Assembly: GCF_030159595.1 (NCBI RefSeq)
Contig: NZ_BSKJ01000001.1
Location: forward strand, 682,001-746,000
From: Pseudomonas putida
Lineage (GTDB): Bacteria > Pseudomonadota > Gammaproteobacteria > Pseudomonadales > Pseudomonadaceae
Direction of reading: 5' to 3'
DNA length: 64,000 bases
Positions 1-9,184 of the stretch are shown one piece after another (position 1 is the stretch's first letter; every line of letters begins with the position of its first letter). A program made the position numbers and the translations under genes. Below the pieces are notes generated by a model. It was not told the origin of the DNA and ran no database searches. It saw nothing but the letters and a program-made list of their open reading frames with translations.

Positions 1-258
1 GATACCCATGATGCCCTCGAGCAGATAAGGGCCGGACGGGCGCTGGAGCTTGGCAGCTGGTGAAGGATCAGGCCCGCCGGAAGCGGTAAGCACCGCTCGA
101 GTTGAAGTGTAGTGTGATAATCATGGTGTAAAGAGCTGTTTTTAAATCGATTGCTGCCTGACGTAACGAGCTATATGCCCGCAGGCAATTACGCCAAGAA
201 CGTTCAGGCAGGCTTGCGGTAGGGTAATTCAGCGCTTGAATGCCACGGTATTCGCCGC
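1..258. other. Window edge, no gene identified
   Basis: I see no open frame here with a ribosome binding site or a recognisable product. The longest minus-strand frame has no family features. The segment lies downstream of the small minus-strand gene that ends at 259, so it may be its 3' region plus part of a neighbour cut by the window edge. Confidence 0.4.
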
Positions 259-483
259 TCACGCGGTGAGCGACTGCCGGGTTCGGGCGATGACCGCCTG
301 CAGCGGTTCATTGCGGCTGTACTGTTCAGGGTACAGGCGCTCGGTGTGGCAAGCGACGCCGTGTTCGTCTACCAGGGTGAAGCTGAAGCTGCCCTTGCGT
401 GGGGCAACGATAAGGCACTTCAACGGCGAGAAGGCCTGGGAGAGGGTGCCAATGGCAGCCTGAATCTGATGATGGGTATGCAT
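259..483 (-). CDS. Small conserved hypothetical protein (74 aa)
   Basis: I do not recognise a named family. The start is placed at MHTHHQIQAAIG because a purine-rich stretch (AGGAACC) lies just upstream, and because the 59 extra residues of the longer open frame look like non-coding DNA. The product is soluble, with no signal peptide or membrane segment. Its C-terminal half is basic and contains SRNEPLQAVIARTRQ, which resembles the small uncharacterised proteins common in fluorescent pseudomonads. No operon partner is visible: the next stretch of about 950 bases has no gene. Function unknown. Confidence 0.55.
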   Translation of the reverse strand: MHTHHQIQAAIGTLSQAFSPLKCLIVAPRKGSFSFTLVDEHGVACHTERLYPEQYSRNEPLQAVIARTRQSLTA

Positions 484-1432
484 ATTGTTGGAGGTTCCTG
501 CTTTAAACACGGGGGATATGATCCGTGCATGATAGAAACGTTCCAGTGACGCCTTTATTAAGGGACGAACGAACCTGACTGGAACAGGGCAGCCAGAGGG
601 AGCGCAATCAAAAGTGGGCGCTTGGGCTGACTGGTAGGTACTTCGGAAGGCAGGCAGCACGCCGGGGCCAAGGTTCTAGGCCATCGGGGTGGAATCCTGA
701 TCAATCTGTCACGTGATTCGTGCTTGAGCAGCCTGAGGCTGGCGAGGGAATCATCGATTGGGCCGGTCCTGATTTCAGCAGTGCCACGCTTGGGAGGAGG
801 GGTCTGCAAGGACGCTTGCGGCCAGAATTGACTTTCAGCTTGGTACTAACGAGGCGCACCTTACAGCAAGTGCATACGCTTGGCAAGCACTGCGTTTGTT
901 CAGGTGAGCCGCGCAGTATGGCGCGTATTTACATCGCTGTGAAGAGGGGGCAAATGGCCCGTATCCGGGCTGATGTGCCCTTTTCGTGCACCCAAATGGA
1001 GGTTTATGGTGCACTTGTTCACATTCGGGGCAGTGCCTGTAACAGCTTGGCAACACCCGCCAGCAGCCTCGCCAATGCCTTGACTGCGAGGTTAAGTCAA
1101 TGAAAAAAAACACTATTTTTAGCTGGTGAAAAAATCGTCAGTTTGACTGAAGCCCCTTGTTCACGGGGGTTTGCGGGGTGTGTGAGGGGGTTGTCCACCG
1201 AGTTATCCACAGGAACTGTGGATTGTCCCAAGCGCTTGCTCTAGTACGGGCGTGCAAGCAACGGAGTGAACTGTCCGACAATCGACATGCTCAGACGGAC
1301 CGGTTGGTCATCCACCTGAAAACGTCAAGAAAAGATCATCAGAAATTTTTTCAATTCTCCAGAAATCGACAGGCCACGGCGGAAAAAAAAGGGTAGAGTG
1401 GCGCGCCTTTCGAGTTACCCAGTCTGTTGCTC
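484..1432. other. Long intergenic region without a convincing gene
   Basis: About 950 bases hold no frame I can support as a gene. Open frames on both strands lack ribosome binding sites and family features. Visible elements are an inverted repeat with 7-base arms (GTGCACC at 986-992 and GGTGCAC at 1008-1014), a 9-codon frame at 1100-1129 behind a GAGG, an exact DnaA box at 1203-1211, and an A-rich run just before the Sel1-like gene. A small RNA or a long 5' leader could be hidden here, but nothing in the sequence proves it. Confidence 0.5.
1203..1211 (+). promoter_or_regulatory. DnaA box (exact consensus)
   Basis: TTATCCACA matches the consensus DnaA box exactly. A weaker relative, TTGTCCACC, lies 12 bases upstream at 1191-1199. 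There is no AT-rich unwinding region and no replication gene nearby, so this is not an origin. It could titrate DnaA or regulate the downstream Sel1-like gene. Confidence 0.45.
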
Positions 1433-1852
1433 ATGAAGTTTCGCGGTAAACACCTCGCCAGCCCCGCGGCATCGAAACCTGCGCCTCCTACCAAACGCTT
1501 CTCCCTTAAAGTGGCCCTCTGGCTGCTCGATAACCCGCGTCTGGGTGACAAACCCCAGGTGAAGCACTTGGCCGGGCGCCTGCTGAAACAGCCGGCGCGT
1601 CAGGGTGTGGTCGTTGCGCAAAGCCGCCTGGGGCAGATGCTGTGCCGCGATTGCGGCAATGCCCGCGACCGGCGTATTGGCCATGAACTGTTGCGCCAGG
1701 CCGCCCGTGCCGGGGACCGACGGGCGCAGCTGGAGTATGCGCGGCTGTGCCAGCACAGCGAGCCGGAGCAGGCGCGGTATTGGTTGGAGCTGGCTGCAGG
1801 GCAGGGGTCGCAGGAAGCGCGGCGGCTGCTGCGGCAGTGGTTTCCTGCTTGA
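1433..1852 (+). CDS. Sel1-like repeat protein
   Basis: A 139-residue soluble protein. Residues from about 60 to the end hold two to three Sel1/TPR-like helical hairpins; the patterns GHELLRQAARAGDRRAQLEYA and ARYWLELAAGQGSQEARRLL give the typical A-x-x-G-x-x-x-A spacing. Such repeats usually mediate protein-protein contacts, and a specific partner cannot be inferred. The start is the ATG at 1433. A TTG two codons upstream is possible, and neither has a strong ribosome binding site. The N-terminal third is basic (KFRGKHL, KPAPPTKRFSLK). It precedes rmuC on the same strand with a 117-base gap holding a decayed REP-like sequence, so co-transcription is possible but unproven. Confidence 0.7.
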   Translation: MKFRGKHLASPAASKPAPPTKRFSLKVALWLLDNPRLGDKPQVKHLAGRLLKQPARQGVVVAQSRLGQMLCRDCGNARDRRIGHELLRQAARAGDRRAQLEYARLCQHSEPEQARYWLELAAGQGSQEARRLLRQWFPA

Positions 1853-1969
1853 AGTGTGTTGCCTGCGCCGGCCTCTTCATCGGTAAGCCCGCAAAAGGAC
1901 CGGCACAGGCAACGCACCGCCCAGGCTGATAAGCTGCGCATCAATCATCCAGGATCGTTCGGGGTAAGC

Positions 1970-3454
1970 ATGACAGTGGATCTGGCCAGCATTCTGCTGG
2001 GCTTGGTGGCAGGCGCGTTACCTTGCCTGGGGTGGGTCATGCAGGTGCAGCGCCGCCAGGGCGCCCGGCAAAGTGAGCAGGCGTTGCTTGAAGAACGCCT
2101 CAACGCCGCCCAGCTGGCCCAGGCCGGCTTGCAGGCGCAGCTAGAGGCCAACCGCGATGAGGTGAGCGACCTCAGCGAAGCCAACACGGTCAAACAGACC
2201 CAGTTGGCCGCCCAGGGCCGTGAACTGGAGCTGCTGCAAATCGACCGCGACAACGCCCGCGACGCCGCCCACGCCTGGAGCCTGGAACGCGCCAACCGTG
2301 AGGCCGAACTGCGCCGTCTTGAAGCTCAGACCGCGCGCCTTGAGGCCGAACTGCATGAGCAGCAGGAAAGCCATCAGCAACGCCTGGAAGACCTGCAAGA
2401 GGCCCGTGACACACTGCGCGCCCAGTTTGCCGACCTGGCCACCAAGATCTTCGACGAGCGCGAGCAGCGCTTCGCCCAGACCAGCCAGCAGCACCTGGGC
2501 CAGTTGCTCGACCCGCTCAAAGAGCGCATCCAGGCGTTTGAAAAACGCGTGGAAGAAAGCTATCAGCAGGAGGCCCGCGAACGCTTCTCGCTGGGTAAGG
2601 AGCTGGAGCGCCTGCAACAGCTCAACCTGCGCCTGTCCGATGAAGCCACCAACCTGACCCAGGCCCTGAAGGGCCAGAAAACCCAGGGCAACTGGGGTGA
2701 ACTGATTCTTGAACGGGTGCTGGAGCATGCGGGCCTGGAAAAGGGTCGCGAGTACCAGACCCAGGTCAGCCTGAAGAGTGCCGACGGCGAGCGTTTTCAG
2801 CCCGATGTGCTGATCATGCTGCCCGGCGACAAGCAGGTGGTGGTGGACGCCAAGGTCAGCCTAACGGCCTACCAGCAGTTCGTGGCAGGCAACGACGAGG
2901 CCGCGCTCAAGCAGCATGTGCAGTCACTGCGCAGCCATGTAAAAGGCCTGTCGAGCAAGGACTACAACCGCCTCGAAGGCCTGCACAGCCTGGACTTCGT
3001 GCTGCTGTTCGTGCCCATCGAGGCGGCTTTTTCGGCCGCCCTTCAGGCCGAGCCGAACCTGTTCCAGGAGGCCTTCGACCGGCAGATCGTGATTGTCAGT
3101 CCCACCACCTTGCTGGCGACCTTGCGGGTTATCGACAGCCTGTGGAAGCAGGAGCGCCAAGGCCAGAACGCCCGGGAAATTGCCGAGCGTGCGGGTTGGC
3201 TGTACGACAAGTTCGTGTTGTTCATCCAGGACCTGGACGAGTTGGGCAACCGCTTGCAGCAGGTGGACAAGGCCTATGCTGCTGCGCGTAACAAGCTGTG
3301 CGAAGGGCGCGGCAACCTGGTCAGCCGCAGCGAGCAGTTGAAGCTGTTGGGCGCCCGCGCTAGCAAGAGCCTGCCGGCAGACTTGCTGGAGCGGGCGCTG
3401 TCCGATGAAGTGCCGGATGCAGCGGTTACTGAACCTGGCTCAGATGGCGATTGA
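1970..3454 (+). CDS. rmuC: DNA recombination protein RmuC
   Basis: A 494-residue RmuC-family protein, known in E. coli to limit recombination at inverted repeats. The N terminus carries one hydrophobic segment (about residues 4-24, LASILLGLVAGALPCLGW). It is followed by a long charged coiled coil to about residue 230. The conserved RmuC nuclease-like domain starts at GNWGELILERVLEHAGL (about residue 239) and includes VVDAKVSLTAYQQF. The ATG at 1970 is chosen because the membrane anchor follows at once; upstream codons lie in REP-like DNA. Its 3' end overlaps the convergent sensor-kinase gene by 29 bases. Confidence 0.92.
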   Translation: MTVDLASILLGLVAGALPCLGWVMQVQRRQGARQSEQALLEERLNAAQLAQAGLQAQLEANRDEVSDLSEANTVKQTQLAAQGRELELLQIDRDNARDAAHAWSLERANREAELRRLEAQTARLEAELHEQQESHQQRLEDLQEARDTLRAQFADLATKIFDEREQRFAQTSQQHLGQLLDPLKERIQAFEKRVEESYQQEARERFSLGKELERLQQLNLRLSDEATNLTQALKGQKTQGNWGELILERVLEHAGLEKGREYQTQVSLKSADGERFQPDVLIMLPGDKQVVVDAKVSLTAYQQFVAGNDEAALKQHVQSLRSHVKGLSSKDYNRLEGLHSLDFVLLFVPIEAAFSAALQAEPNLFQEAFDRQIVIVSPTTLLATLRVIDSLWKQERQGQNAREIAERAGWLYDKFVLFIQDLDELGNRLQQVDKAYAAARNKLCEGRGNLVSRSEQLKLLGARASKSLPADLLERALSDEVPDAAVTEPGSDGD

Positions 3455-6400
3455 GCAGGGCGCGCAGGGCTGCCGGCTTGACCGGCTTGGCCAAGTAATC
3501 CAGCCCTGACGCATGCACCATGGCGATGGTTTCCTTGCTGCCGTCGGCGCTGATCACCACGCCTGGCACCGGTTCACCCAGGCGTGCACGTAGCCAGCCC
3601 ATCAGCCCGGTGCCGGTCTCGCCGTCATCCAGGTGATAGTCCACCAGCGCCAGGTGCGGGCGCATGCCTTTGGCCAGCAGGGCCTCGCATTCGGCCTGGT
3701 CGCGCGCGGTCCATACCTGGCAACCCCAACGGCTGAGCAGGCTGTTCATGCCGATCAGAATGCTGTCTTCGTTGTCCACGCACAGCACCTGAAGCCCGGC
3801 CAGCGGCTGGCCACCCTGTTCCACCGGGGCGCTTGGCGCCGGGGCGGCCTGGCGGGCAATCGGTACGCAGACGCGGAACACCGTGCCCTTGCCCGGCCAT
3901 GAGCGCACTTCCAGCGTATGGCCCAGCACTCGGCACAGGCCATCGGCAATCGCCAGGCCCAGGCCCAGCCCCTTCTCGGCGCGAGTCTGGTGGCTGTCCA
4001 GGCGTTTGAATTCCTGGAAGATCACCTGCAGCTTGTCGTCCGCAATGCCCGGCCCACGGTCCCATACTTCCAGCCACAGGTGTTCGCCCTGGCGTCGAGC
4101 GCCCAGCAAGATCGGGCTCTTGCCGTAGCGCAGGGCATTGGTGAGGAAGTTCTGCAGTACCCGGCGCAGCAGTTTCATGTCGCTGTCCACCCGCAGACGG
4201 CTGCCACGCAGGCGGAACTCCAGCCCCTTTTCGGCGGCCAGCACCTTGAACTCGGCCCCCAGGGTGTCGAACAGTTCGTTGAGGGCGAAGGGCTTGGCGT
4301 CTGGGGTGATCTTGCCGTTTTCCAGGCGCGAGATGTCCAACAGGTCACTGATCAGCTCTTCGGCCGAGCGTAGCGAACTGTCCATGTGCTGCACCAGCTG
4401 CTGGGCCTCTTCGTTCATGGCTTCGGCCTGCTGCGACAAGGCGGCGGAGAACAGCCGTGCGGCGTTCAGTGGCTGCATCAGGTCATGGCTGACCGCAGCC
4501 AGGAAACGGGTCTTGGACTTGCTTACCGCTTCGGCCTGGCTCTTGGCTTCAGACAACGCCTGGTTCAACTGCGACAGTTCATGGGTGCGCTCTGCCACCC
4601 GTTGTTCCAGGCCTTCGTTGGCATCGCGCAGGGCCTGCTCGGCCTCACGGAACGGGGTGATGTCGGTGAAGCTCATGACGAAGCCGCCGCCAGGCATCGG
4701 GTTGCCGATCAGCTCGATCACCCGGCCATTGGGGAACAGCCGTTCGGAGGAGTGTGCGCGGCCCTGGCGCATCCAGTGCAGGCGCCGCGCCACATGCACT
4801 TGCGCTTCACCCGGGCCGCACAGGCCACGCTCGGCGTTGTAGCGGATGATGTCGGCAATCGGCCGGCCCACGCTGATCAACCCGTCGGGGTAATTGAACA
4901 GTTCCAGATAGCGTCGGTTCCAGGCCACCAGGTGCAGGTTCTGGTCGACCACGCTGATACCCTGGTTGATGTTCTCGATGGCACCTTGCAACAGCGCGCG
5001 GTTGAACTGCAGCACCTCGCTGGCTTCGTCGGCGATGCGCACCACGTCTTCCAGCTGCATGTCACGGCCTTCGATGGCCGCCTTGACCACTGCACGGGTT
5101 GACGAGGTGCCAAGTACCCCCGCCAGCAGGCGTTCGGTGTGTTCGATCCAGTCACCGTCGGCATTCTGGTTGGGGTTGAAGCCCTTGCCTTGGCGGTAGG
5201 CGAAGCGGATGAAGCTCTGCCGCGCGCGTTCTTCGCCGACAAAGCGCGAGGCCAGGGTCAACAGGTCGTCGATCTGCACCGCCAGTAGCGGCTTGCTGCT
5301 GGGCCGCGCGGTTTGCTGGCCAATGAAGCGGCCGGCTTGCCAGTGCTCGGAAACTCGAGTTCGCGACAGAACCGAGACCCAGGCAAACAGGGTGAAGTTG
5401 CCCGCCAGTGACAGCACCACGCCCTGGGTCAGCGGGCTGATCGGCAGGTTCAGCGGGTTGCCGTGCAGCCATGCCAGCCCCGGGAACAGTTGCAGCGACC
5501 AGCCCAGGCTGTGCGCGGCTATCGGCAGTACCAAGGTGTAGAACCACAGGAAGATGCCTGCAGCCAGCCCGGCGAACACGCCGCGACGGTTGGCCTGCTT
5601 CCAGTACAGCGCGCCGAGCATGGCCGGGGTGAGCTGGGTGACGGCGGCGAAGGCGATCTGGCCGATGGTTGCAAGGCTTGCGGTGGACCCCAGCAGGCGG
5701 TAGCTGACGTAGGCCAGCAACAGGATCACCACGATGGTTACCCGGCGTACCGAGAGCATCCAGTGGCGGAACGCCTCGAACGGCCGCTCGGCGTTGTTGC
5801 GGCGCAGCAGCCAGGGCAGCAGCATGTCGTTGGACACCATGGTCGACAGCGCCACGGCTTCGACGATGACCATGCCGGTGGCCGCCGAAGCGCCGCCAAT
5901 GAACGCCAACAGGGCAAGGCTTGGGTGTGCCTCGGCCAGTGGCAGGCTGATGACGAACGAGTCGGAAATCACCGTGCCCGGCAGCAGCATCTGCCCGGCA
6001 AGGGCAATCGGCACCACGAACAGCGCGGCCAGCGCCAGGTACATCGGGAATACCCAACGGGCCAGGCGCATGTCCTGGGGCTCGATGTTCTCCACCACGG
6101 TGACATGGAATTGCCGAGGCAGGCAGATGATCGCCATCATCGCCACGGCGGTTTGCACCACCATCGACGGCCAGTTGATGGTTTCTTGCCAATAGTCCTG
6201 CAAGTGGATCGACTGGCGGGCCTGGCTGAACAGGTCGTCGAAGCCGTCATACAGGTTGAAGACGACGAAGATGCCCACGGCCAGGAAGGCCAGCAGCTTG
6301 ATCAGCGATTCGAAGGCAATCGCCAGCACCATGCCCCGGTGGTGCTCGGTCACGTCCAGGCTGCGGGTGCCGAACACGATGGCGAACAGCGCCAGCACCA

Positions 6401-6899
6401 GCGACACCACCAGTGCGGTGTCTTGCACGCGGGTACCGGTGGCGTCGGCATTGGCACCAATCAACAGGTTGACGCCCAGCACGATGCCCTTGAGCTGCAA
6501 GGCGATGTACGGGAGCACGCCAACCAGGCAGATCAGCGCTACCACTACCGCCAGGGACTGCGACTTGCCATAGCGGGCGGCGATGAAGTCGGCGATCGAG
6601 GTAATGTTCTGCTGTTTGCTGATCAGTACCATCTTCTGGAGCACCCAGGGCGCGAAGATCAGCAGCAGCACCGGGCCCAGGTAGATTGGCAGGAACGCCC
6701 AGAGCTGTTCCGCGGCCTGGCCGACCGCACCGAAGAAGGTCCAGCTGGTGCAGTACACGGCCAGCGACAGGCTGTAGACCCAGGCACGCAGCTTCGGCGG
6801 CAACGGCGTGCTGCGGCGGTCGCCATAGAAGGCGATGGCGAACATGACGGCCATATAGGCCAGGGCGACCACGGCGATCAGCCCACTGGACAACGACAT
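3426..6899 (-). CDS. crbS: Sodium/solute symporter-like hybrid sensor histidine kinase (CrbS/MxtR type)
   Basis: A 1157-residue hybrid kinase. Residues 1 to about 520 form an SSS-family transporter domain with many membrane spans. A PAS domain follows at about 630-745 (VVDQNLHLVAWNRRYLELF), then a short coiled coil, then HisKA with the phospho-accepting His in AVSHDLMQPLN (near residue 806). HATPase follows with LGLGLAIADGL, and a C-terminal receiver has its Asp in LVDYHLDDG (near 1086). This order and length, with a receiver, fit CrbS (also called MxtR) rather than the receiver-less CbrA. In Vibrio and Pseudomonas, CrbS/MxtR acts with the regulator CrbR/ErdR on acetate metabolism. No cognate LuxR-type regulator lies beside it. 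The acetate permease actP is elsewhere in this window. Confidence 0.85.
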   Translation of the reverse strand: MSLSSGLIAVVALAYMAVMFAIAFYGDRRSTPLPPKLRAWVYSLSLAVYCTSWTFFGAVGQAAEQLWAFLPIYLGPVLLLIFAPWVLQKMVLISKQQNITSIADFIAARYGKSQSLAVVVALICLVGVLPYIALQLKGIVLGVNLLIGANADATGTRVQDTALVVSLVLALFAIVFGTRSLDVTEHHRGMVLAIAFESLIKLLAFLAVGIFVVFNLYDGFDDLFSQARQSIHLQDYWQETINWPSMVVQTAVAMMAIICLPRQFHVTVVENIEPQDMRLARWVFPMYLALAALFVVPIALAGQMLLPGTVISDSFVISLPLAEAHPSLALLAFIGGASAATGMVIVEAVALSTMVSNDMLLPWLLRRNNAERPFEAFRHWMLSVRRVTIVVILLLAYVSYRLLGSTASLATIGQIAFAAVTQLTPAMLGALYWKQANRRGVFAGLAAGIFLWFYTLVLPIAAHSLGWSLQLFPGLAWLHGNPLNLPISPLTQGVVLSLAGNFTLFAWVSVLSRTRVSEHWQAGRFIGQQTARPSSKPLLAVQIDDLLTLASRFVGEERARQSFIRFAYRQGKGFNPNQNADGDWIEHTERLLAGVLGTSSTRAVVKAAIEGRDMQLEDVVRIADEASEVLQFNRALLQGAIENINQGISVVDQNLHLVAWNRRYLELFNYPDGLISVGRPIADIIRYNAERGLCGPGEAQVHVARRLHWMRQGRAHSSERLFPNGRVIELIGNPMPGGGFVMSFTDITPFREAEQALRDANEGLEQRVAERTHELSQLNQALSEAKSQAEAVSKSKTRFLAAVSHDLMQPLNAARLFSAALSQQAEAMNEEAQQLVQHMDSSLRSAEELISDLLDISRLENGKITPDAKPFALNELFDTLGAEFKVLAAEKGLEFRLRGSRLRVDSDMKLLRRVLQNFLTNALRYGKSPILLGARRQGEHLWLEVWDRGPGIADDKLQVIFQEFKRLDSHQTRAEKGLGLGLAIADGLCRVLGHTLEVRSWPGKGTVFRVCVPIARQAAPAPSAPVEQGGQPLAGLQVLCVDNEDSILIGMNSLLSRWGCQVWTARDQAECEALLAKGMRPHLALVDYHLDDGETGTGLMGWLRARLGEPVPGVVISADGSKETIAMVHASGLDYLAKPVKPAALRALLNRHLSQVQ

Positions 6900-7024
6900 G
6901 AAGACTCCGAAGCAAAAAAGATAACGCGGTCCCGATCAATCAGTCTGGCACGCAGGTGCCGCTTCGTCAGCGCAGACGATGGTTGTAGGCGTGAGCTTGC
7001 TCGCGATTGACCTGAAACAACACA

Positions 7025-8200
7025 TCAATCTTTTCGGGTACCCAACCCATAAAACACCCCTGCCAGTATCACCGACGACACCAGCAGGTAGAAGATCGCC
7101 CCCGGCCACAGGTGCACCAGGGCAAACCCCACCATCACCGGCCCCAGTGCCGCGCCAAGGTTGGACAGGTTCTGCGCGCCGTAATACACCCCGCGCAAGT
7201 TTTCCGGCGCAATCAGGTCAATGAACATGTACTCGGCGGGGATCACGATGATCTCGCCCAAGGTGAACACCAGCATCGCCAGGCACCAGGCCAGCACCGA
7301 GCCTGCCGCCGCAAAGCCCAGCAGCCCGGCGATGAACAGGGCCATACCGGCCAGCAACCAGGGCATCAGGCGCTGGCGGCTGATACGCCGGCCAATCAGG
7401 TACTGCAGGGCAATCACCGTGACTGCGTTGGTGGTCACCAGGTAGCCCACCAGTCGCGCCGCTTCGGCCGGGCTGCTGGTGACGACCAGGTACTGCGACA
7501 GGTAGGCCGTGAACTGGCCGAACACCACCGCACTCAACACCCCGCCCAACGTGAAACACACCAGCCGGCGGTCACGCGCCAGCCCCAGCGCCACTTGACC
7601 GAAACCGGCCGCGGGCTTGTCTGCGCTCGCCTGCAGGTTGCGATCGCCCAGGCGCCAATAGGCCAGGCACATGGCCAGGCCAAGCAGGGCAGAGGCGATG
7701 AATGGCATGTGGTCGTTCAGTTCCAGCATGGCCACACCCAGTAAAGGGCCGGCGGCGTAACCAACGTTGCTCAGGGTGTACTTGATGGCGAACACTTCGG
7801 CCCGTTCCTCTACCGGCAGCAGGGCGCAGAAGCCGGCCTTGGCGGCGATGTCGACCACCGCAAGGGCCAAGTTGATCAGAACCAGGCACAGGAAAAACAA
7901 CAGCGCCGAACGGCTGGCAACCGCGCCGACGAAGGCCAGGGCGAACAGCAGGGTGCTGGCGCTGACCAGGGTGTGGTTACGCAAGGTGTCGACCAGGTGG
8001 CCACCATACAGGCTCAGCAGCGAGGCGATGATCAGCGCGCCACCGATCAGCAGGCCGATCTGGCTGATCGGCAGCTGGAAATTGTCGGCCAGGTACACCA
8101 CCAGGTAGGGCAGGGTGATGGCACGGGCGACGGTGAGGGTGAATGTGGTCAACAGCAACAGGCGTACGGTGTGCGGGTAGCGTTTGATGGCGGCGAGCAT
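7025..8200 (-). CDS. MFS transporter, drug:H+ antiporter type
   Basis: A 391-residue inner-membrane protein with about 12 hydrophobic spans, the usual length for a 12-TM MFS permease. The N-terminal half keeps a loop 2-3 sequence (GGHLVDTLRNH) related to the MFS motif G-x-x-x-D-x-x-G-x-R/K. The ATG at 8200 is chosen because AAGGACGTGGCA precedes it; the upstream extension in the open frame is rich in Cys and charged residues and is not membrane-like. The substrate cannot be read from sequence. It is divergent from the GntR gene across about 150 bases, so that regulator could control it as well. Confidence 0.82.
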   Translation of the reverse strand: MLAAIKRYPHTVRLLLLTTFTLTVARAITLPYLVVYLADNFQLPISQIGLLIGGALIIASLLSLYGGHLVDTLRNHTLVSASTLLFALAFVGAVASRSALLFFLCLVLINLALAVVDIAAKAGFCALLPVEERAEVFAIKYTLSNVGYAAGPLLGVAMLELNDHMPFIASALLGLAMCLAYWRLGDRNLQASADKPAAGFGQVALGLARDRRLVCFTLGGVLSAVVFGQFTAYLSQYLVVTSSPAEAARLVGYLVTTNAVTVIALQYLIGRRISRQRLMPWLLAGMALFIAGLLGFAAAGSVLAWCLAMLVFTLGEIIVIPAEYMFIDLIAPENLRGVYYGAQNLSNLGAALGPVMVGFALVHLWPGAIFYLLVSSVILAGVFYGLGTRKD

Positions 8201-8275
8201 TGCCACGTCCTTGTTGTTCTGGGTTTCCCGGCCACAAGCATAAGCCAGGCGCAGGCATTGGCGACAGGCGGAGGA

Positions 8276-8336
8276 TTGACAGCCCATCACCCAGGGGGAA
8301 TACTCTCGCCAGATTCATATATATGTTTATATAACA
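8276..8336 (+). promoter_or_regulatory. Candidate gntR promoter and AT-rich operator
   Basis: TTGACA at 8276-8281 is followed after 17 bases by AATACT at 8299-8304, a credible sigma-70 promoter for the GntR gene. Downstream, TATATA-TGTT-TATATA at 8318-8333 forms a symmetric AT-rich element between promoter and start codon. It stands out in this GC-rich region and is a candidate autoregulatory operator. The assignment to GntR is inference. Confidence 0.45.
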
Positions 8337-8353
8337 AGACGAGAGCGAGACCC

Positions 8354-9085
8354 ATGCACCCATTGACCGGTGATGCTCGACTGCCCCGCTACCAACAACT
8401 GCGCGACCACATGGTCGAGCAGATTGCCAATAACCGCTGGCGCCCGGGTGAGGCGATCCCGACCGAAGCGGCCCTGGCCACCGAGTTCGACATGTCGGTC
8501 GGCACCGTGCGCAAGGCCGTCGATGTGCTGGTCGCCGAAGGCGTGCTGGAACGCCAGCAGGGCCGTGGCACCTTCATCCGCCGCCCGCAGTTCCAGTCTT
8601 CGCTGTTCCGCTTCTTTCGCTTCGAGGCCGCCAATGGCGAGCGCGTGATGCCCGAAAGCCGCATCCTTTCCATCGAGCCACTGACAGCGCCATCGGCGGT
8701 GGCCGAGGCCCTGGGGCTGGCGGTGGACGCCGAAGTGATCCGCATCGTCCGTACCCGTCTGCTCGGCGCCCAACCCGTGCTGGCCGAAGAAATCTGGCTG
8801 CCGCGCCAGACCTTCCAGCCACTGCTGGAGGTGGAGCTGAACAGCAAGGGGCCGCTGCTGTATCCGATCTACGAAGCACTGTGCGGTCAGGTGGTTGCCT
8901 ATGCCGAGGAGACCCTGACTGCCGAAGCGGTCGACGCGGTGCATGGCCGCTTGCTGCAACTGCCGGCCGATAGCCCGGTGGTGGTGATCGAGCGGCTGGC
9001 CCGAGATTACGCCGGCAAGCCTCTGGAATGGCGCCGCTCGCGCGGCCATGCGCAGCACTTCCGCTACCGCATCGACATCCGCTAA
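8354..9085 (+). CDS. GntR-family transcriptional regulator (HutC/UTRA subfamily)
   Basis: A 243-residue regulator. Residues about 10-80 form the GntR winged helix (RYQQLRDHMVEQI, then GTVRKAVDVLVAEGVLERQQ and GRGTFI). Residues about 95-235 form a UTRA effector-binding domain. HutC-type members usually repress catabolic or transport genes until a small metabolite binds. The start at 8354 (MHPLTGDARLPRYQQ) places the HTH at the expected distance. It is followed on the same strand by an MFS permease (100-base gap) and an amidohydrolase, so it is the likely local regulator of that cluster. Confidence 0.88.
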   Translation: MHPLTGDARLPRYQQLRDHMVEQIANNRWRPGEAIPTEAALATEFDMSVGTVRKAVDVLVAEGVLERQQGRGTFIRRPQFQSSLFRFFRFEAANGERVMPESRILSIEPLTAPSAVAEALGLAVDAEVIRIVRTRLLGAQPVLAEEIWLPRQTFQPLLEVELNSKGPLLYPIYEALCGQVVAYAEETLTAEAVDAVHGRLLQLPADSPVVVIERLARDYAGKPLEWRRSRGHAQHFRYRIDIR

Positions 9086-9184
9086 GCCGGCTGCTTCACC
9101 CTTTTACCTGTCTGCGCCGTGCTGCCACGGCGCAGTGGTTTTGCCTGCCCGGCCGTAACACACACAATTAGAAGGATAACAATC

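Noticed and set aside
986..1014. NtrC-type binding site
   Set aside because: The GTGCACC/GGTGCAC arms are 15 bases apart, not the 3-5 of the NtrC consensus, and no sigma-54 promoter is visible.
1100..1129. 9-codon leader peptide
   Set aside because: GAGG lies at a workable distance, but there is no attenuator structure or matching biosynthetic gene downstream. Too weak to list as a gene.
6946..6965. Sigma-54 promoter (TGGCACG) before the sensor kinase
   Set aside because: The -12 GC element is not at the required spacing.
5463..7010. 515-residue open frame antisense to the sensor kinase
   Set aside because: Rich in His, Gln and Asp, with no domain or ribosome site. It is the usual reverse-frame shadow of a GC-rich gene.
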